Notes: generated from the letters alone by a model not told the origin. Shown: positions 14,945 to 24,214, numbered from the stretch's first letter. The stretch is 64,000 nt of DNA from Streptococcus parasanguinis (GCA_905188195.1 CAJJKY010000001.1:186001-250000); one strand, 5' to 3'. A program made the numbers and translations.

Positions 14945-15072
14945 GAAAGGAACAAAGAGTGTTCGTAACTGAACACGGGCTACGGACGGTGCCAAAAAGA
15001 TAGTTTTTTCTAGGACGCAAGCGTCCGTCGTCAAAACTCCTATTTTGGCTGTGTCCGTTTAACGCCCTTTGT
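14945..15072 (+). promoter_or_regulatory. Shine-Dalgarno and folded spacer before dnaJ
   Basis: GAAAGGAA (14945-14952) is the only ribosome-binding-like site before dnaJ, about 130 bases from its ATG. The DNA between can fold completely: ACAAAG (14952-14957) with CTTTGT (15067-15072), GGGC with GCCC, GTGTTC/GAACAC (14959-14976), ACGGAC/GTCCGT (14982-14987/15053-15058), GCCAAAA/TTTTGGC, and GGACGC-aa-GCGTCC (15013-15026). Folding would bring the site to about ten bases from the ATG. T4 gene 38 is a known precedent for such bridging by a hairpin. That it works so here is inference. Confidence 0.5.
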
Positions 15073-15082
15073 ATCTTGAATT

Positions 15083-16216
15083 ATGAACAATACTGAATTT
15101 TATGACCGTTTGGGCGTTTCAAAGAATGCATCTCAAGATGAGATCAAGAAAGCCTATCGGAAATTATCTAAAAAATATCACCCAGATATCAACAAGGAGC
15201 CTGGTGCTGAGGAAAAGTACAAGGAAGTTCAAGAAGCTTACGAGACTTTGAGTGACGAGCAAAAACGGGCTGCTTATGACCAATATGGTGCTGCGGGTGC
15301 CAATGGTGGCTTCGGTGGCGGAGCAGGTGGTTTTGGTGGCTTTGATGGTGCTGGTTTTGGTGGCTTTGAAGATATCTTCTCTAGCTTCTTTGGTGGTGGT
15401 GCAAGTCGTAATCCAAATGCACCTCGTCAAGGGGATGACCTCCAATACCGCGTCAATCTCAAGTTTGAAGAAGCGATTTTTGGTGCGGAAAAAGAAGTCA
15501 AGTACCATCGGGAAGCAAGCTGTCATACCTGTCATGGTTCTGGGGCTAAGCCAGGGACTAGTCCGGTGACCTGTGGACGCTGTCATGGTTCTGGAGTCAT
15601 CAATGTGGATACTCAGACCCCTCTTGGGATGATGCGCCGTCAAGTGACCTGTGATGTCTGTCATGGTCGTGGTCAAGAAATCAAAGATCCATGTACGACT
15701 TGTCGTGGAACAGGTCATGAAAAACAAGCTCATAGCGTGAATGTCAAGATTCCTGCAGGAGTTGAAACGGGTCAACAAATCCGCTTAGCTGGTCAAGGGG
15801 AAGCCGGCTTTAACGGTGGCCCTTATGGTGACTTGTATGTTGTTGTCAATGTTGAGCCGAGCGATCGCTTCGAACGAGATGGCTCAACCATCTACTACAA
15901 GTTAGACTTGAACTTTGTCCAAGCAGCTCTTGGAGATACGGTCCATGTGCCAACTGTTCACGGAGATGTCGATTTGGTCATTCCTGAAGGAACCCAAACC
16001 GGTAAGAAATTCCGCCTCCGTGGAAAAGGGGCTCCAAGCTTGCGTGGTGGTGCCATGGGAGATCAATATGTATCTGTCAATGTCGTCACCCCAACTGGTT
16101 TAAATGACAAGCAAAAAGAAGCCCTTCAAGCCTTTGCGGAAGCAAGTGATTTGAAGGTCAACCCAAAGAAAAAAGGGTTCTTTGACAAGGTCAAAGATGC
16201 TTTAGATGATTTATAA
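15083..16216 (+). CDS. dnaJ: Molecular chaperone DnaJ (Hsp40)
   Basis: 377 residues. J domain with the HPD tripeptide (KYHPDINKEPG), a glycine/phenylalanine-rich linker (~70-110), four zinc-finger CxxCxGxG repeats (CHTCHGSG, CGRCHGSG, CDVCHGRG, CTTCRGTG) and the C-terminal substrate-binding domain ending KKKGFFDKVKDALDDL. It delivers clients to DnaK and stimulates its ATPase. No Shine-Dalgarno is visible within 20 bases of the ATG; the nearest lies beyond a folded spacer (14945-15072). The order dnaK-x-dnaJ is usual in streptococci. Confidence 0.97.
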   Translation: MNNTEFYDRLGVSKNASQDEIKKAYRKLSKKYHPDINKEPGAEEKYKEVQEAYETLSDEQKRAAYDQYGAAGANGGFGGGAGGFGGFDGAGFGGFEDIFSSFFGGGASRNPNAPRQGDDLQYRVNLKFEEAIFGAEKEVKYHREASCHTCHGSGAKPGTSPVTCGRCHGSGVINVDTQTPLGMMRRQVTCDVCHGRGQEIKDPCTTCRGTGHEKQAHSVNVKIPAGVETGQQIRLAGQGEAGFNGGPYGDLYVVVNVEPSDRFERDGSTIYYKLDLNFVQAALGDTVHVPTVHGDVDLVIPEGTQTGKKFRLRGKGAPSLRGGAMGDQYVSVNVVTPTGLNDKQKEALQAFAEASDLKVNPKKKGFFDKVKDALDDL

Positions 16217-16311
16217 GAATGAACGAGTTTCCTTTTGAGTAAGGGGCTCGTTTTATTTTGGATCGAATCCAAGAACTTCCTCTCCTAATTAAAGAATAAT
16301 GTGACCCCTCA

Positions 16312-16340
16312 TTGAATTTATTAAGATATCGTGGTAAATT
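16312..16340 (+). promoter_or_regulatory. Promoter of strH
   Basis: TTGAAT (16312-16317), 17-bp spacer, TAAATT (16335-16340). Start expected near 16347. Confidence 0.6.
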
Positions 16341-16341
16341 T

Positions 16342-16357
16342 AAGAAAACGATTACAA
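16342..16357 (+). promoter_or_regulatory. cre site (CcpA operator) at the strH start
   Basis: AAGAAAACGATTACAA matches the cre consensus WTGNNARCGNWWWCAW at every defined position but one. It covers the expected transcription start, where CcpA binding represses. This fits carbon catabolite control of a glycan-degrading surface enzyme. Confidence 0.7.
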
Positions 16358-16377
16358 AGACAATTTAGGAGGTCCTG

Positions 16378-19300
16378 ATGAAATCACATCAACCACGTTA
16401 TGCGATTCGCAAGTATGCAGTAGGAGCTGCTTCGGTGCTCATAGGATTTTTTGTTGGCGCTCAGGTTGTAGCGGCCGATACGTCGAGCGTTACAGACAGT
16501 CCTTCAACGACAGTTCCGACTCAGCCAAGCGAGGGTGAGTCAACGATTTCCCTTAATGAGGAAGCTTCTCAGCCAACAGTAGAAAAACCAACGGCTCCTG
16601 CCCCAATCGTCGATCAAAGTCAACCGACACTGCCTGATCGTGAATTGCGGGTATCAGATCTTGACCGTTTGATTCGCGAAGAAGCGAGCTCTGTCGCAGA
16701 GTCGGATGTGGCAGCTCAACCAGCGACAGCAGCGACGGAAACGCCTGCTAAAGATCCTGATCAGGAAGAAAAATTAGCCAAGAAAAAGATTGTTTCGATT
16801 GATGCCGGTCGCAAGTACTTCTCACCAGACCAAATCAAGGAAATCATTGATGAAGCAAGTAAGACGGGTTATACAGACTTGCATCTTCTAGTTGGAAATG
16901 ATGGTTTGCGCTTTGTGCTGGATGACATGTCTTTGAAAGTGGGAGATACTTCTTATTCTAGCCAAGCCGTGACAGATGCGGTTGAAAAAGGGACGAAGGC
17001 TTATTACGATGATCCGAACGGGACAGCTTTGACCCAGGCTCAAATGGATGATATTTTAGCCTACGCCAAATCGAAGAAAGTAGGTGTCATCCCAACCATT
17101 AATAGTCCAGGTCACATGGATGCGATTCTGACAGCCATGGAACAATTGGGGATCGAAAACCCTCACTTTAATTACTTTGGCACTAAAAAATCAGCTCGGA
17201 CAGTTGATTTGGACAACCAAAAAGCCTTAGACTTTACCAAAGCCTTGGTAGACAAGTATGCGGCTTATTTCAGCGGCAAGGCAGACATTTTTAACATTGG
17301 TTTGGATGAATATGCCAACGATGCCACAGATGCCCATGGTTGGCAGGTTCTCCAAGCTAGCAAGCATTGGTCAGGTGAAGGCTATCCAGAAAAAGGCTAT
17401 GAAAAATTCATCCAATACGCCAATGATCTAGCAGCTATTGTGAAAAAACACAAGATGAAACCAATGGCCTTTAATGACGGAATCTACTACAATGGCGATA
17501 CTTCCTATGGCACTTTTGACAAGGATATCATTGTCTCCTACTGGACAGGTGGCTGGAACGGCTATGATGTCGCTTCTTCAAAACTCTTGTCTGAACTAGG
17601 TCATCAGATTCTTAATACCAATGATGCTTGGTATTATGTGCTCGGACGGGACAAGGCTGGATCTGGTTGGTACAATCTTGATCAAGGTCTCGAAGGAATT
17701 TCCAAGTCAGCGATTGATGTAGTTCAAAAAAATGACGGGGCCAAGGTGCCTTTCATCGGTGGCATGGTAGCTGCCTGGGCAGATACGCCATCCGCAACCT
17801 ACAAAAAAGACCTTCTCTTTAAGCTCATGCATGCCTTCGCGGACAAGAATGCGGACTACTTTGTAGCAGATCCTGAAGTGGTCGAAAAAGCTCTTTCGGA
17901 AGCTCCAACTGATTTGGACCACTATACACCGGAATCTCTAGTAGCCTTTACGGCAGCTAAAAAAGCTTTAGAAGGGGCAGGAGCAAACACCACTCGAGCA
18001 GAGGCCAAAACCTTGATCGACCATCTCAAAGCAGCTCAAGATGCTTTGGTGTATACGGAAAGCTACGCGAAAGAAGTTGCTGCAAAAGAAGCGGAAGAAA
18101 AACTTGCCATGAAGAAGGTCATCTCGATCGATGCAGGCCGCAAATACTTCTCGCTGGATCAGTTGAAACGGATCGTCGATAAGGCCAGTGAGTTGGGTTA
18201 TTCTGACTTGCACCTCCTTGTCGGAAATGATGGCATGCGCTTCGTCCTCGATGATATGACGGTGGAAGCCAATGGCAAAACCTATGCTAGTGAGGATGTG
18301 AAAAAGGCCATTTTAGAAGGCACTAAGGCCTATTATGATGATCCAAATGGCCAAGCCTTGACCCAGGCAGAAATGGATGAACTCCATGCTTATGCGACTG
18401 CGAAAGGAATCGGCTTGATTGCGGCGGTCAATAGTCCTGGCCACATGGATGCTTTGTTGGTTGCCATGGAAAAATTGGGCATTGAAAATCCACAAGCCAG
18501 CTTTGATACGGTTTCAAAAACAACCATGGATTTGACCAATAAAGCAGCAGTCAACTTTACCAAAGCCTTGATTGGCAAGTACATGGACTACTTCAAAGAC
18601 AAGTCTAAGATCTTTAACTACGGAACGGATGAATATGCCAATGACGCTACCAGTGCGCAAGGTTGGTACTACCTCAAGTGGTATGACCTCTATGGTAAAT
18701 TTGCGGAGTATTCCAATAGTCTTGCAGCTATGGCGCGTGAAAAAGGCTTGCAGCCAATGGCCTTTAACGATGGCTTCTATTATGGAGATGAAGATGATGT
18801 TGCCTTTGACAAGGACGTCTTGATTTCATACTGGTCCAAAGGATGGTGGGGCTATAACCTCGCATCTCCACAGTATTTGGCAGATAAGGGGTATAAATTC
18901 CTTAATACCAACGGAGACTGGTACTATGTTTTGGGAAGAACACCTGAAACGGGTGGTGGTTATATTGAAAAAGCGATTGCCAATGCAGCTGCTACTCCAT
19001 TTAGACAACTCCCAAGTACAACATATCCAGAAACATCTTTGCCGATGGTCGGTAGCATGGTAGCTGTTTGGTGTGATACCCCAAGTGAAGAATACATAGA
19101 AAAAAATGTCTTTGATCTCATGGAAGCTTTTGCCAACCACAACAAGGACTATTTCAAGGCAGACTTCACTGCTCTTAGAAAAGCAGTTGCTACGGTGCCA
19201 ACAGATCTAGCTATTTACACACCAGAATCTCGCGCAACACTTGCGAAGGTCTTAGATAGCTTGAATTGGAATGTGAGCCGTGCTCATCAAGATCAGGTGG

Positions 19301-19917
19301 ATCAAGAAGTGGCTGCTCTGACCCAAGCCCTTGCGGGGCTCAAGCCAATTACGCAAGTAGGTAGCTTGGCTGAAAATGACGTCAAAGCCCTAGTGGAAGA
19401 CAAACCAAGTCTTGAAATCGTAGAAAAAGAACTTGATTTTGACCTTGTGGAACGGCCCAATCCAGATCTCGCTAAAGGAGAACGCAAAGTGATCCAAGCT
19501 GGGGTTAAAGGGCAAGGTCTTGAGTATGTAGAGGTTTCGGCACTTGATCAAAGTCGAAAAGTGATCGCTACAGAAGTTGCAACAGAGCCGGTTGCAGAAA
19601 TTGTTGAAGTCGGTACCAAAGAGGTTGTGACTCCAGCAAGCCCTTCCGTAGAAGCACCAGTGAAATCAGACTTACTTGCCAACAAAATGGTTCCAGATCA
19701 GTCAACACCTCAAGTGATCGCGAAGGATCAACCAGTAGCACCAGTAAATACACCAACGCCAATTCCAGCAGCTGTGGAAAAAGAGGTTCGTTCAGAAGCA
19801 GTATCTTCTAACAAGCAACTCCCAGAAACAGGAGTGGAATCTGCACTTGGACTCGCTTTACTAGGAGCGATCTTAGGAGCGGCAGGAATGGACTTGAAAA
19901 ATAAAAAAAGAGACTGA
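16378..19917 (+). CDS. strH: Surface beta-N-acetylhexosaminidase StrH
   Basis: 1179 residues. Signal peptide of the YSIRK kind (YAIRKYAVGAASVLIG, residues 8-23), a low-complexity linker, then two GH20 domains starting near 137 and 580, each opening with SIDAGRKYFS. Both keep the catalytic Asp-Glu pair: GLDE (D310-E311) and GTDE (D751-E752). A probable single G5-like segment (~1010-1085) and a proline/valine-rich spacer lead to LPETG (1148-1152), a hydrophobic helix and a charged tail for sortase A. The enzyme removes terminal GlcNAc from host N-glycans after sialidase and galactosidase. GAGG Shine-Dalgarno; a cre site at the promoter indicates CcpA control. Confidence 0.95.
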   Translation: MKSHQPRYAIRKYAVGAASVLIGFFVGAQVVAADTSSVTDSPSTTVPTQPSEGESTISLNEEASQPTVEKPTAPAPIVDQSQPTLPDRELRVSDLDRLIREEASSVAESDVAAQPATAATETPAKDPDQEEKLAKKKIVSIDAGRKYFSPDQIKEIIDEASKTGYTDLHLLVGNDGLRFVLDDMSLKVGDTSYSSQAVTDAVEKGTKAYYDDPNGTALTQAQMDDILAYAKSKKVGVIPTINSPGHMDAILTAMEQLGIENPHFNYFGTKKSARTVDLDNQKALDFTKALVDKYAAYFSGKADIFNIGLDEYANDATDAHGWQVLQASKHWSGEGYPEKGYEKFIQYANDLAAIVKKHKMKPMAFNDGIYYNGDTSYGTFDKDIIVSYWTGGWNGYDVASSKLLSELGHQILNTNDAWYYVLGRDKAGSGWYNLDQGLEGISKSAIDVVQKNDGAKVPFIGGMVAAWADTPSATYKKDLLFKLMHAFADKNADYFVADPEVVEKALSEAPTDLDHYTPESLVAFTAAKKALEGAGANTTRAEAKTLIDHLKAAQDALVYTESYAKEVAAKEAEEKLAMKKVISIDAGRKYFSLDQLKRIVDKASELGYSDLHLLVGNDGMRFVLDDMTVEANGKTYASEDVKKAILEGTKAYYDDPNGQALTQAEMDELHAYATAKGIGLIAAVNSPGHMDALLVAMEKLGIENPQASFDTVSKTTMDLTNKAAVNFTKALIGKYMDYFKDKSKIFNYGTDEYANDATSAQGWYYLKWYDLYGKFAEYSNSLAAMAREKGLQPMAFNDGFYYGDEDDVAFDKDVLISYWSKGWWGYNLASPQYLADKGYKFLNTNGDWYYVLGRTPETGGGYIEKAIANAAATPFRQLPSTTYPETSLPMVGSMVAVWCDTPSEEYIEKNVFDLMEAFANHNKDYFKADFTALRKAVATVPTDLAIYTPESRATLAKVLDSLNWNVSRAHQDQVDQEVAALTQALAGLKPITQVGSLAENDVKALVEDKPSLEIVEKELDFDLVERPNPDLAKGERKVIQAGVKGQGLEYVEVSALDQSRKVIATEVATEPVAEIVEVGTKEVVTPASPSVEAPVKSDLLANKMVPDQSTPQVIAKDQPVAPVNTPTPIPAAVEKEVRSEAVSSNKQLPETGVESALGLALLGAILGAAGMDLKNKKRD

Positions 19918-19949
19918 GAGCTAGTTGATTTGTAACAGGTCGAAGTTAG

Positions 19950-20126
19950 GAGAGTGGGACAGAAATCGGTCATTCGTTAGAATTCGATTTCGTCGTCCCA
20001 CCTCCGCACAGTTGAGTAGGGCTGTAAAAGCTGATGAAATCAGCGTAGTAGAGCCCACTCAACCACTGCGTCTTGTTCGACAATCCAAAAATAATTGAGA
20101 GGCTAGGACTTTTGTCCCAGCCTCTT
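19950..20126 (+). repeat. 177-bp repeat, copy 2
   Basis: Same orientation as copy 1 and nearly identical. It begins 33 bases after the strH stop, where no other terminator is seen, so its right-hand hairpin with T-run (about 20097-20126) probably ends strH transcription. Confidence 0.9.
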
Positions 20127-20171
20127 TTTGTGCTTGCAAAACTGTACCCGGACAGTTTGAGTTTTTCACTC

Positions 20172-20200
20172 TTGTAACCCCTTCTATATCCTGCTAAAAT
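20172..20200 (+). promoter_or_regulatory. truA promoter, extended -10
   Basis: TTGTAA (20172-20177), 17-bp spacer, TGC-TAAAAT (20192-20200). The predicted start point is 20206-20208, which coincides with the truA ATG at 20207, implying a leaderless mRNA. Confidence 0.7.
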
Positions 20201-20206
20201 AAAAAC

Positions 20207-20953
20207 ATGACACGATACAAAGCAACCATTTCATATGACGGGACCTTGTTTGCAGGGTTTCAACGCCAACCGCATGCCCGTAGTGTGCAGGAGGAAATCG
20301 AGAAGACCTTGACGCGCCTCAATCAAGGAACTCCTGTTACCGTTCATGGAGCGGGGCGAACGGATTCCGGTGTCCATGCTCTTGGCCAGGTGATTCATTT
20401 TGATCTCCCCCAGGCGCGGGACGAGGAAAAGCTCCGCTTTGCCCTCGATACCCAAACCCCAGAGGATATTGATTTCATCCGAGTAGAGCAAGTAGCAGAT
20501 GACTTTCACTCACGCTACAAGAAGCACAGCAAGACCTATGAATTCATCGTGGATTATGGTCGTCCCAAGAACCCCATGATGCGCCACTATGCCACCCACT
20601 ATCCTTATCCTTTGGATGTGGAAAAGATGCAAGCGGCCATCCAAAAGTTGGAGGGAACCCATGATTTCACCGGTTTCACAGCTTCAGGAACCAGTGTGGA
20701 AGACAAGGTTCGCACGATTACAGAGGCTCGCTTGGTCGAGGATGTAGAACATCATCGCCTTGTCTTTACCTTTTCGGGCAATGGCTTTCTCTACAAGCAA
20801 ATCCGCAATATGGTGGGAACTTTGTTGAAGATTGGAAATGATCGGATGCCGATCGATCAGATCGATCTGATTTTAGAAAAGAAGGACCGCAATCTAGCAG
20901 GTCCTACAGCAGCGCCAAATGGCTTATATTTAAAGGAGATCCGTTATGAGTAA
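20207..20953 (+). CDS. truA: tRNA pseudouridine(38-40) synthase TruA
   Basis: 248 residues. Family signatures: YDGTLFAGFQRQPHARSVQ, catalytic aspartate in GAGRTDSGVHALGQV, and FTFSGNGFLYKQIRNMVGTL. It isomerises uridines 38-40 in the anticodon arm of many tRNAs. No Shine-Dalgarno precedes the ATG; the -10 box is only seven bases upstream, suggesting leaderless translation. It leads a tight operon: the thiD start overlaps its stop by 8 bp. Confidence 0.96.
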   Translation: MTRYKATISYDGTLFAGFQRQPHARSVQEEIEKTLTRLNQGTPVTVHGAGRTDSGVHALGQVIHFDLPQARDEEKLRFALDTQTPEDIDFIRVEQVADDFHSRYKKHSKTYEFIVDYGRPKNPMMRHYATHYPYPLDVEKMQAAIQKLEGTHDFTGFTASGTSVEDKVRTITEARLVEDVEHHRLVFTFSGNGFLYKQIRNMVGTLLKIGNDRMPIDQIDLILEKKDRNLAGPTAAPNGLYLKEIRYE

Positions 20954-21707
20954 TGAATTGATTCTAGCTATTTCAGGAAATGATATTTTTAGTGGTGGAG
21001 GTCTTCACGCAGACCTTGCAACTTATACGACTAACAAACAGCATGGTTTTGTAGCGGTGACTTGTTTGACCGCTATGACGGAGCACGGTTTTGAAGTGAT
21101 TCCGGTGGATCCAACGACCTTTGCTCAACAGCTCAACTCTCTCAAGGATGTTCCTTTTTCTGCTATTAAACTCGGTCTTTTGCCAAATGTTGAAGTGGCA
21201 GACTTGGCTTTGGACTATGTCAAAGCCCATGCGGAGATTCCTGTGGTACTAGATCCTGTCTTGGTCTGCAAGGAAAGCCATGATGTGGAAGTCTCAGCTC
21301 TTCGAGACGAATTGATCAAGTTTTTCCCTTATGTGACGATCATTACGCCAAACTTACCAGAAGCTGAGATCTTGACCCAAAGCAAGATTCAATCGCTCGA
21401 CGATATGAAGGAGGCAGCGCGCAAGCTCCACGAATTAGGAGCAGCGAATGTCGTGGTCAAAGGAGGCAATCGTCTCAATAAAGAAAAGGCCATCGATGTC
21501 TTTTATGATGGGACAGACTTCACCGTCATTGAAGAGCCAGTCTTAGAAAAGAACAATACAGGAGCTGGTTGTACCTTTGCGTCTAGCATTTCCAGCCAGT
21601 TGGTGAAAGGGAAATCACCGCTTGAAGCTGTTAAAGCCTCTAAAGACTTTGTTTTCCAAGCGATTCAACATTCAGACCAGTATGGAGTAGTACAATATGA
21701 CATCTAA
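20946..21707 (+). CDS. thiD: Hydroxymethylpyrimidine/phosphomethylpyrimidine or pyridoxine kinase
   Basis: 253 residues of the ribokinase-like ThiD/PdxK family: AISGNDIFSGGGLHADLAT substrate region near the start, the VVLDPVLVCK segment, TPNLPEAEIL, and the catalytic anion hole in NNTGAGCTFAS. It phosphorylates a vitamin precursor, either HMP for thiamine or pyridoxal-type B6 vitamers; the two cannot be told apart by eye. AAAGGAGA lies within truA just before the ATG. The next gene encodes an ECF S-component, so import and phosphorylation of the same vitamer is likely. Confidence 0.88.
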   Translation: MSNELILAISGNDIFSGGGLHADLATYTTNKQHGFVAVTCLTAMTEHGFEVIPVDPTTFAQQLNSLKDVPFSAIKLGLLPNVEVADLALDYVKAHAEIPVVLDPVLVCKESHDVEVSALRDELIKFFPYVTIITPNLPEAEILTQSKIQSLDDMKEAARKLHELGAANVVVKGGNRLNKEKAIDVFYDGTDFTVIEEPVLEKNNTGAGCTFASSISSQLVKGKSPLEAVKASKDFVFQAIQHSDQYGVVQYDI

Positions 21708-22167
21708 TCGAACTCAACTCATTGCCCGCCTCTCTATTTTGACAGCCTTGACAGTTGTACTTGGCTACTATACAAAACTTCCAACCCCTACAGGGATTGT
21801 CACCCTGCTAGATCTTGGTGCCTATTTTACAGCCTTCTACTTTGGACGCAAGGAAGGTGCTATTGTAGGTGGTGTCGGAGCCTTCCTACTCGATCTGATT
21901 TCAGGCTATCCTCAGTGGATGTTCTTTAGCCTCCTCTTTCACGGGGGACAAGGCTATTTCGCTGGCTTCAAGGGCAAAGCTCGTTACCTAGGCTTGCTTC
22001 TTGCGACAGTCGTCATGGTAGGCGGTTACGCACTAGCTTCTGCTCTCTTTTTAGGCAATGGTTGGGGTGCTGCTATCTCGGATATTCCGAATAACCTCGC
22101 TCAGAATTTTGTTGGAATGGCTTTAGGCTATGTGGTCTATTATGCATTTCAAAAGAAAGGAAGCTAA
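21697..22167 (+). CDS. ECF transporter S-component for a thiamine or B6 precursor
   Basis: 156 residues and about five or six membrane helices: LIARLSILTALTVVLGYYT at the N-terminus, then GIVTLLDLGAYFTAFYFG and KEGAIVGGVGAFLLDLISG, as in S-components of energy-coupling-factor transporters (HmpT/PdxU-like). It binds the vitamin and docks to the shared EcfA/A'/T module encoded elsewhere. It overlaps thiD by 11 bp, which points to the kinase substrate as its cargo. Confidence 0.85.
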   Translation: MTSNRTQLIARLSILTALTVVLGYYTKLPTPTGIVTLLDLGAYFTAFYFGRKEGAIVGGVGAFLLDLISGYPQWMFFSLLFHGGQGYFAGFKGKARYLGLLLATVVMVGGYALASALFLGNGWGAAISDIPNNLAQNFVGMALGYVVYYAFQKKGS

Positions 22168-22170
22168 TTC

Positions 22171-22734
22171 ATGGATCTGGAGCAACTGAAGAAGGATACA
22201 AAAGAAATCCTGGTAGATGTCTTGGGAAAAAGCCGTCTCCGCCAAGGACAGATTTTAGTGCTCGGGATGTCTTCAAGTGAAGTTGCAGGAGGGCCAATTG
22301 GAAAAGCCTCCAACATCGACATTGCCGAAGCTATTGTCCAGACCTTATTAGATGAGTTGAATCCAAGAGGGATTTATCTGGCGGTACAAGGATGTGAGCA
22401 TCTCAATCGCGCCTTGGTGGTCGAAAGAGAATTGGCAGATAAAAAGGAGCTAGAAATCGTCAATGTCCTTCCGAGTCTCCATGCAGGAGGTGCTGGGCAA
22501 CTCGCAGCTTTCAAGTATTTTAAGGATCCTGTTGAGGTGGAATTTATCACAGCCCAAGCCGGGTTAGACATCGGAGATACCTCAGTAGGGATGCATGTCA
22601 AACACGTGCAAGTTCCAATTCGCCCTATCTTGCGTGAACTAGGTGGAGCCCATGTCACAGCCCTCGCCAGTCGGCCAAAATTGATCGGCGGTGCCCGTGC
22701 TCTCTACCTAGATGATCCTATCCGAAAATCATAA
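22171..22734 (+). CDS. UPF0340 family protein (TIGR01440)
   Basis: 187 residues, complete and of normal length for this conserved Firmicute family of unknown function. Conserved stretches: VLGMSSSEVAGGPIGKASN, CEHLNRALVVER and HAGGAGQLAAF. It starts four bases after the S-component stop and closes the truA operon. A terminator follows (about 22742-22765). No function is proposed. Confidence 0.85.
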   Translation: MDLEQLKKDTKEILVDVLGKSRLRQGQILVLGMSSSEVAGGPIGKASNIDIAEAIVQTLLDELNPRGIYLAVQGCEHLNRALVVERELADKKELEIVNVLPSLHAGGAGQLAAFKYFKDPVEVEFITAQAGLDIGDTSVGMHVKHVQVPIRPILRELGGAHVTALASRPKLIGGARALYLDDPIRKS

Positions 22735-22741
22735 ATAGAAC

Positions 22742-22765
22742 TAGCTTTTAGGGGCTAGTTTTTTG
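22742..22765 (+). terminator. Intrinsic terminator of the truA operon
   Basis: ACTAGCTTTTAGGGGCTAGT followed by TTTTTTGG: a short stem of about seven base pairs with a T-run. Confidence 0.75.
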
Positions 22766-22861
22766 GATGAAAAGAGAGGCAAAAACGTTTTAAAACTTGC
22801 AATTTCAAAGTTTTGTGGTAAAATTATAAGGAATGACTATATTATTTTAAGGAGAGACAGA

Positions 22862-24145
22862 ATGTCTGTATCATTTGAAAACAAAGAAACTAACCACGGT
22901 GTATTGACTTTCACAATCAGCCAAGAGCAAATCAAACCTGCTTTGGACCGTGTGTTTGAGTCAGTTAAGAAAACTTTGAACGTACCTGGATTCCGTAAAG
23001 GTCATATTCCACGTCCAATCTTCAACCAACGTTTTGGTGAAGAAGCTCTTTACCAAGATGCTTTGAACGATCTTCTTCCAGCAGCATATGAAGCAGCTGT
23101 TAAAGAAGCTGGAATCGAAGTTGTAGCACAACCAACTTTCGATGTTGTGTCTATGGAAAAAGGTCAAGACTGGACATTGACAGCAGCTGTTGTCACAAAA
23201 CCTGAAGTTAAATTGGGTGCTTACAAAGACCTTGAAGTATCAGTAGAAGTTTCTAAAGAAGTAACAGACGCTGATGTGGATGCTCGTATCGAACGCGAAC
23301 GCAACAACTTGGCTGAATTGGTTGTTAAAGAAGGTGCTGCAGCAGAAGGTGACACAGTTGTGATCGACTTCGTAGGTTCTATCGACGGTGTTGAATTCGA
23401 CGGCGGTAAAGGTGACAACTTCTCACTTGGACTTGGTTCAGGACAATTCATCCCAGGTTTCGAAGACCAATTGGTTGGACACTCTGCTGGTGAAACAGTT
23501 GATGTGATCGTAACATTCCCAGAAGACTACCAAGCAGCTGACCTTGCAGGTAAAGAAGCGAAATTCGTGACAACTATCCACGAAGTAAAAGCAAAAGAAG
23601 TACCAGCTCTTGACGATGAATTGGCAAAAGACATCGACGAAGAAGTTGAAACTCTTGACGAATTGAAAGAAAAATACCGCAAAGAATTGGCAGCAGCTAA
23701 AGAAGAAGCATACAACGATGCAGTAGAAGCAGCAGCAATCGATCTTGCAGTTGAAAACGCTGAAATCGTTGACCTTCCAGAAGAAATGATCCACGAAGAA
23801 GTACACCGTTCAATCAACGAGTTCCTTGGAAACATGCAACGTCAAGGTATCTCACCTGAAATGTACTTCCAAATCACTGGAACAACTCAAGAAGATCTTC
23901 ACAAACAATACGAAGCAGAAGCTGAAAGCCGTACGAAGACAAACCTTGTGGTTGAAGCAGTAGCGAAAGCAGAAGGCTTCGAAGCAACTGAAGAAGAAAT
24001 CAACGCTGAAATCGAACAATTGGCAGCAGATTACAACATGCCAGTTGAACAAGTTCGCAACCTTCTTTCACCAGAAATGTTGAAACATGACATCACAGTG
24101 AAGAAAGCAGTGAACGTGATCACAAGTACAGCAAAAGTAAAATAA
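22862..24145 (+). CDS. tig: Trigger factor (ribosome-associated chaperone, PPIase)
   Basis: 427 residues from the ATG at 22862, preceded by AAGGAGAG; a longer upstream reading frame lacks homology and is not used. The N-terminal ribosome-binding domain carries the GFRKGHIPRPIF signature (usual form GFRxGKxP). Then an FKBP-type prolyl isomerase domain (~150-245, VVIDFVGSIDGVEFDGG) and a helical C-terminal chaperone arm. It meets nascent chains at the exit tunnel. Strong codon bias. Terminator at 24158-24184. Confidence 0.97.
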   Translation: MSVSFENKETNHGVLTFTISQEQIKPALDRVFESVKKTLNVPGFRKGHIPRPIFNQRFGEEALYQDALNDLLPAAYEAAVKEAGIEVVAQPTFDVVSMEKGQDWTLTAAVVTKPEVKLGAYKDLEVSVEVSKEVTDADVDARIERERNNLAELVVKEGAAAEGDTVVIDFVGSIDGVEFDGGKGDNFSLGLGSGQFIPGFEDQLVGHSAGETVDVIVTFPEDYQAADLAGKEAKFVTTIHEVKAKEVPALDDELAKDIDEEVETLDELKEKYRKELAAAKEEAYNDAVEAAAIDLAVENAEIVDLPEEMIHEEVHRSINEFLGNMQRQGISPEMYFQITGTTQEDLHKQYEAEAESRTKTNLVVEAVAKAEGFEATEEEINAEIEQLAADYNMPVEQVRNLLSPEMLKHDITVKKAVNVITSTAKVK

Positions 24146-24157
24146 TTTAGAATAAAA

Positions 24158-24184
24158 AGAAGAGCCGTGAGGCTCTTCTTTTTT
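24158..24184 (+). terminator. Intrinsic terminator of tig
   Basis: AGAAGAGCC-gtga-GGCTCTTCT followed by a T-run. Confidence 0.9.
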
Positions 24185-24214
24185 TGATTTCATGGAGAAT
24201 CCTGGAATTTTCCT

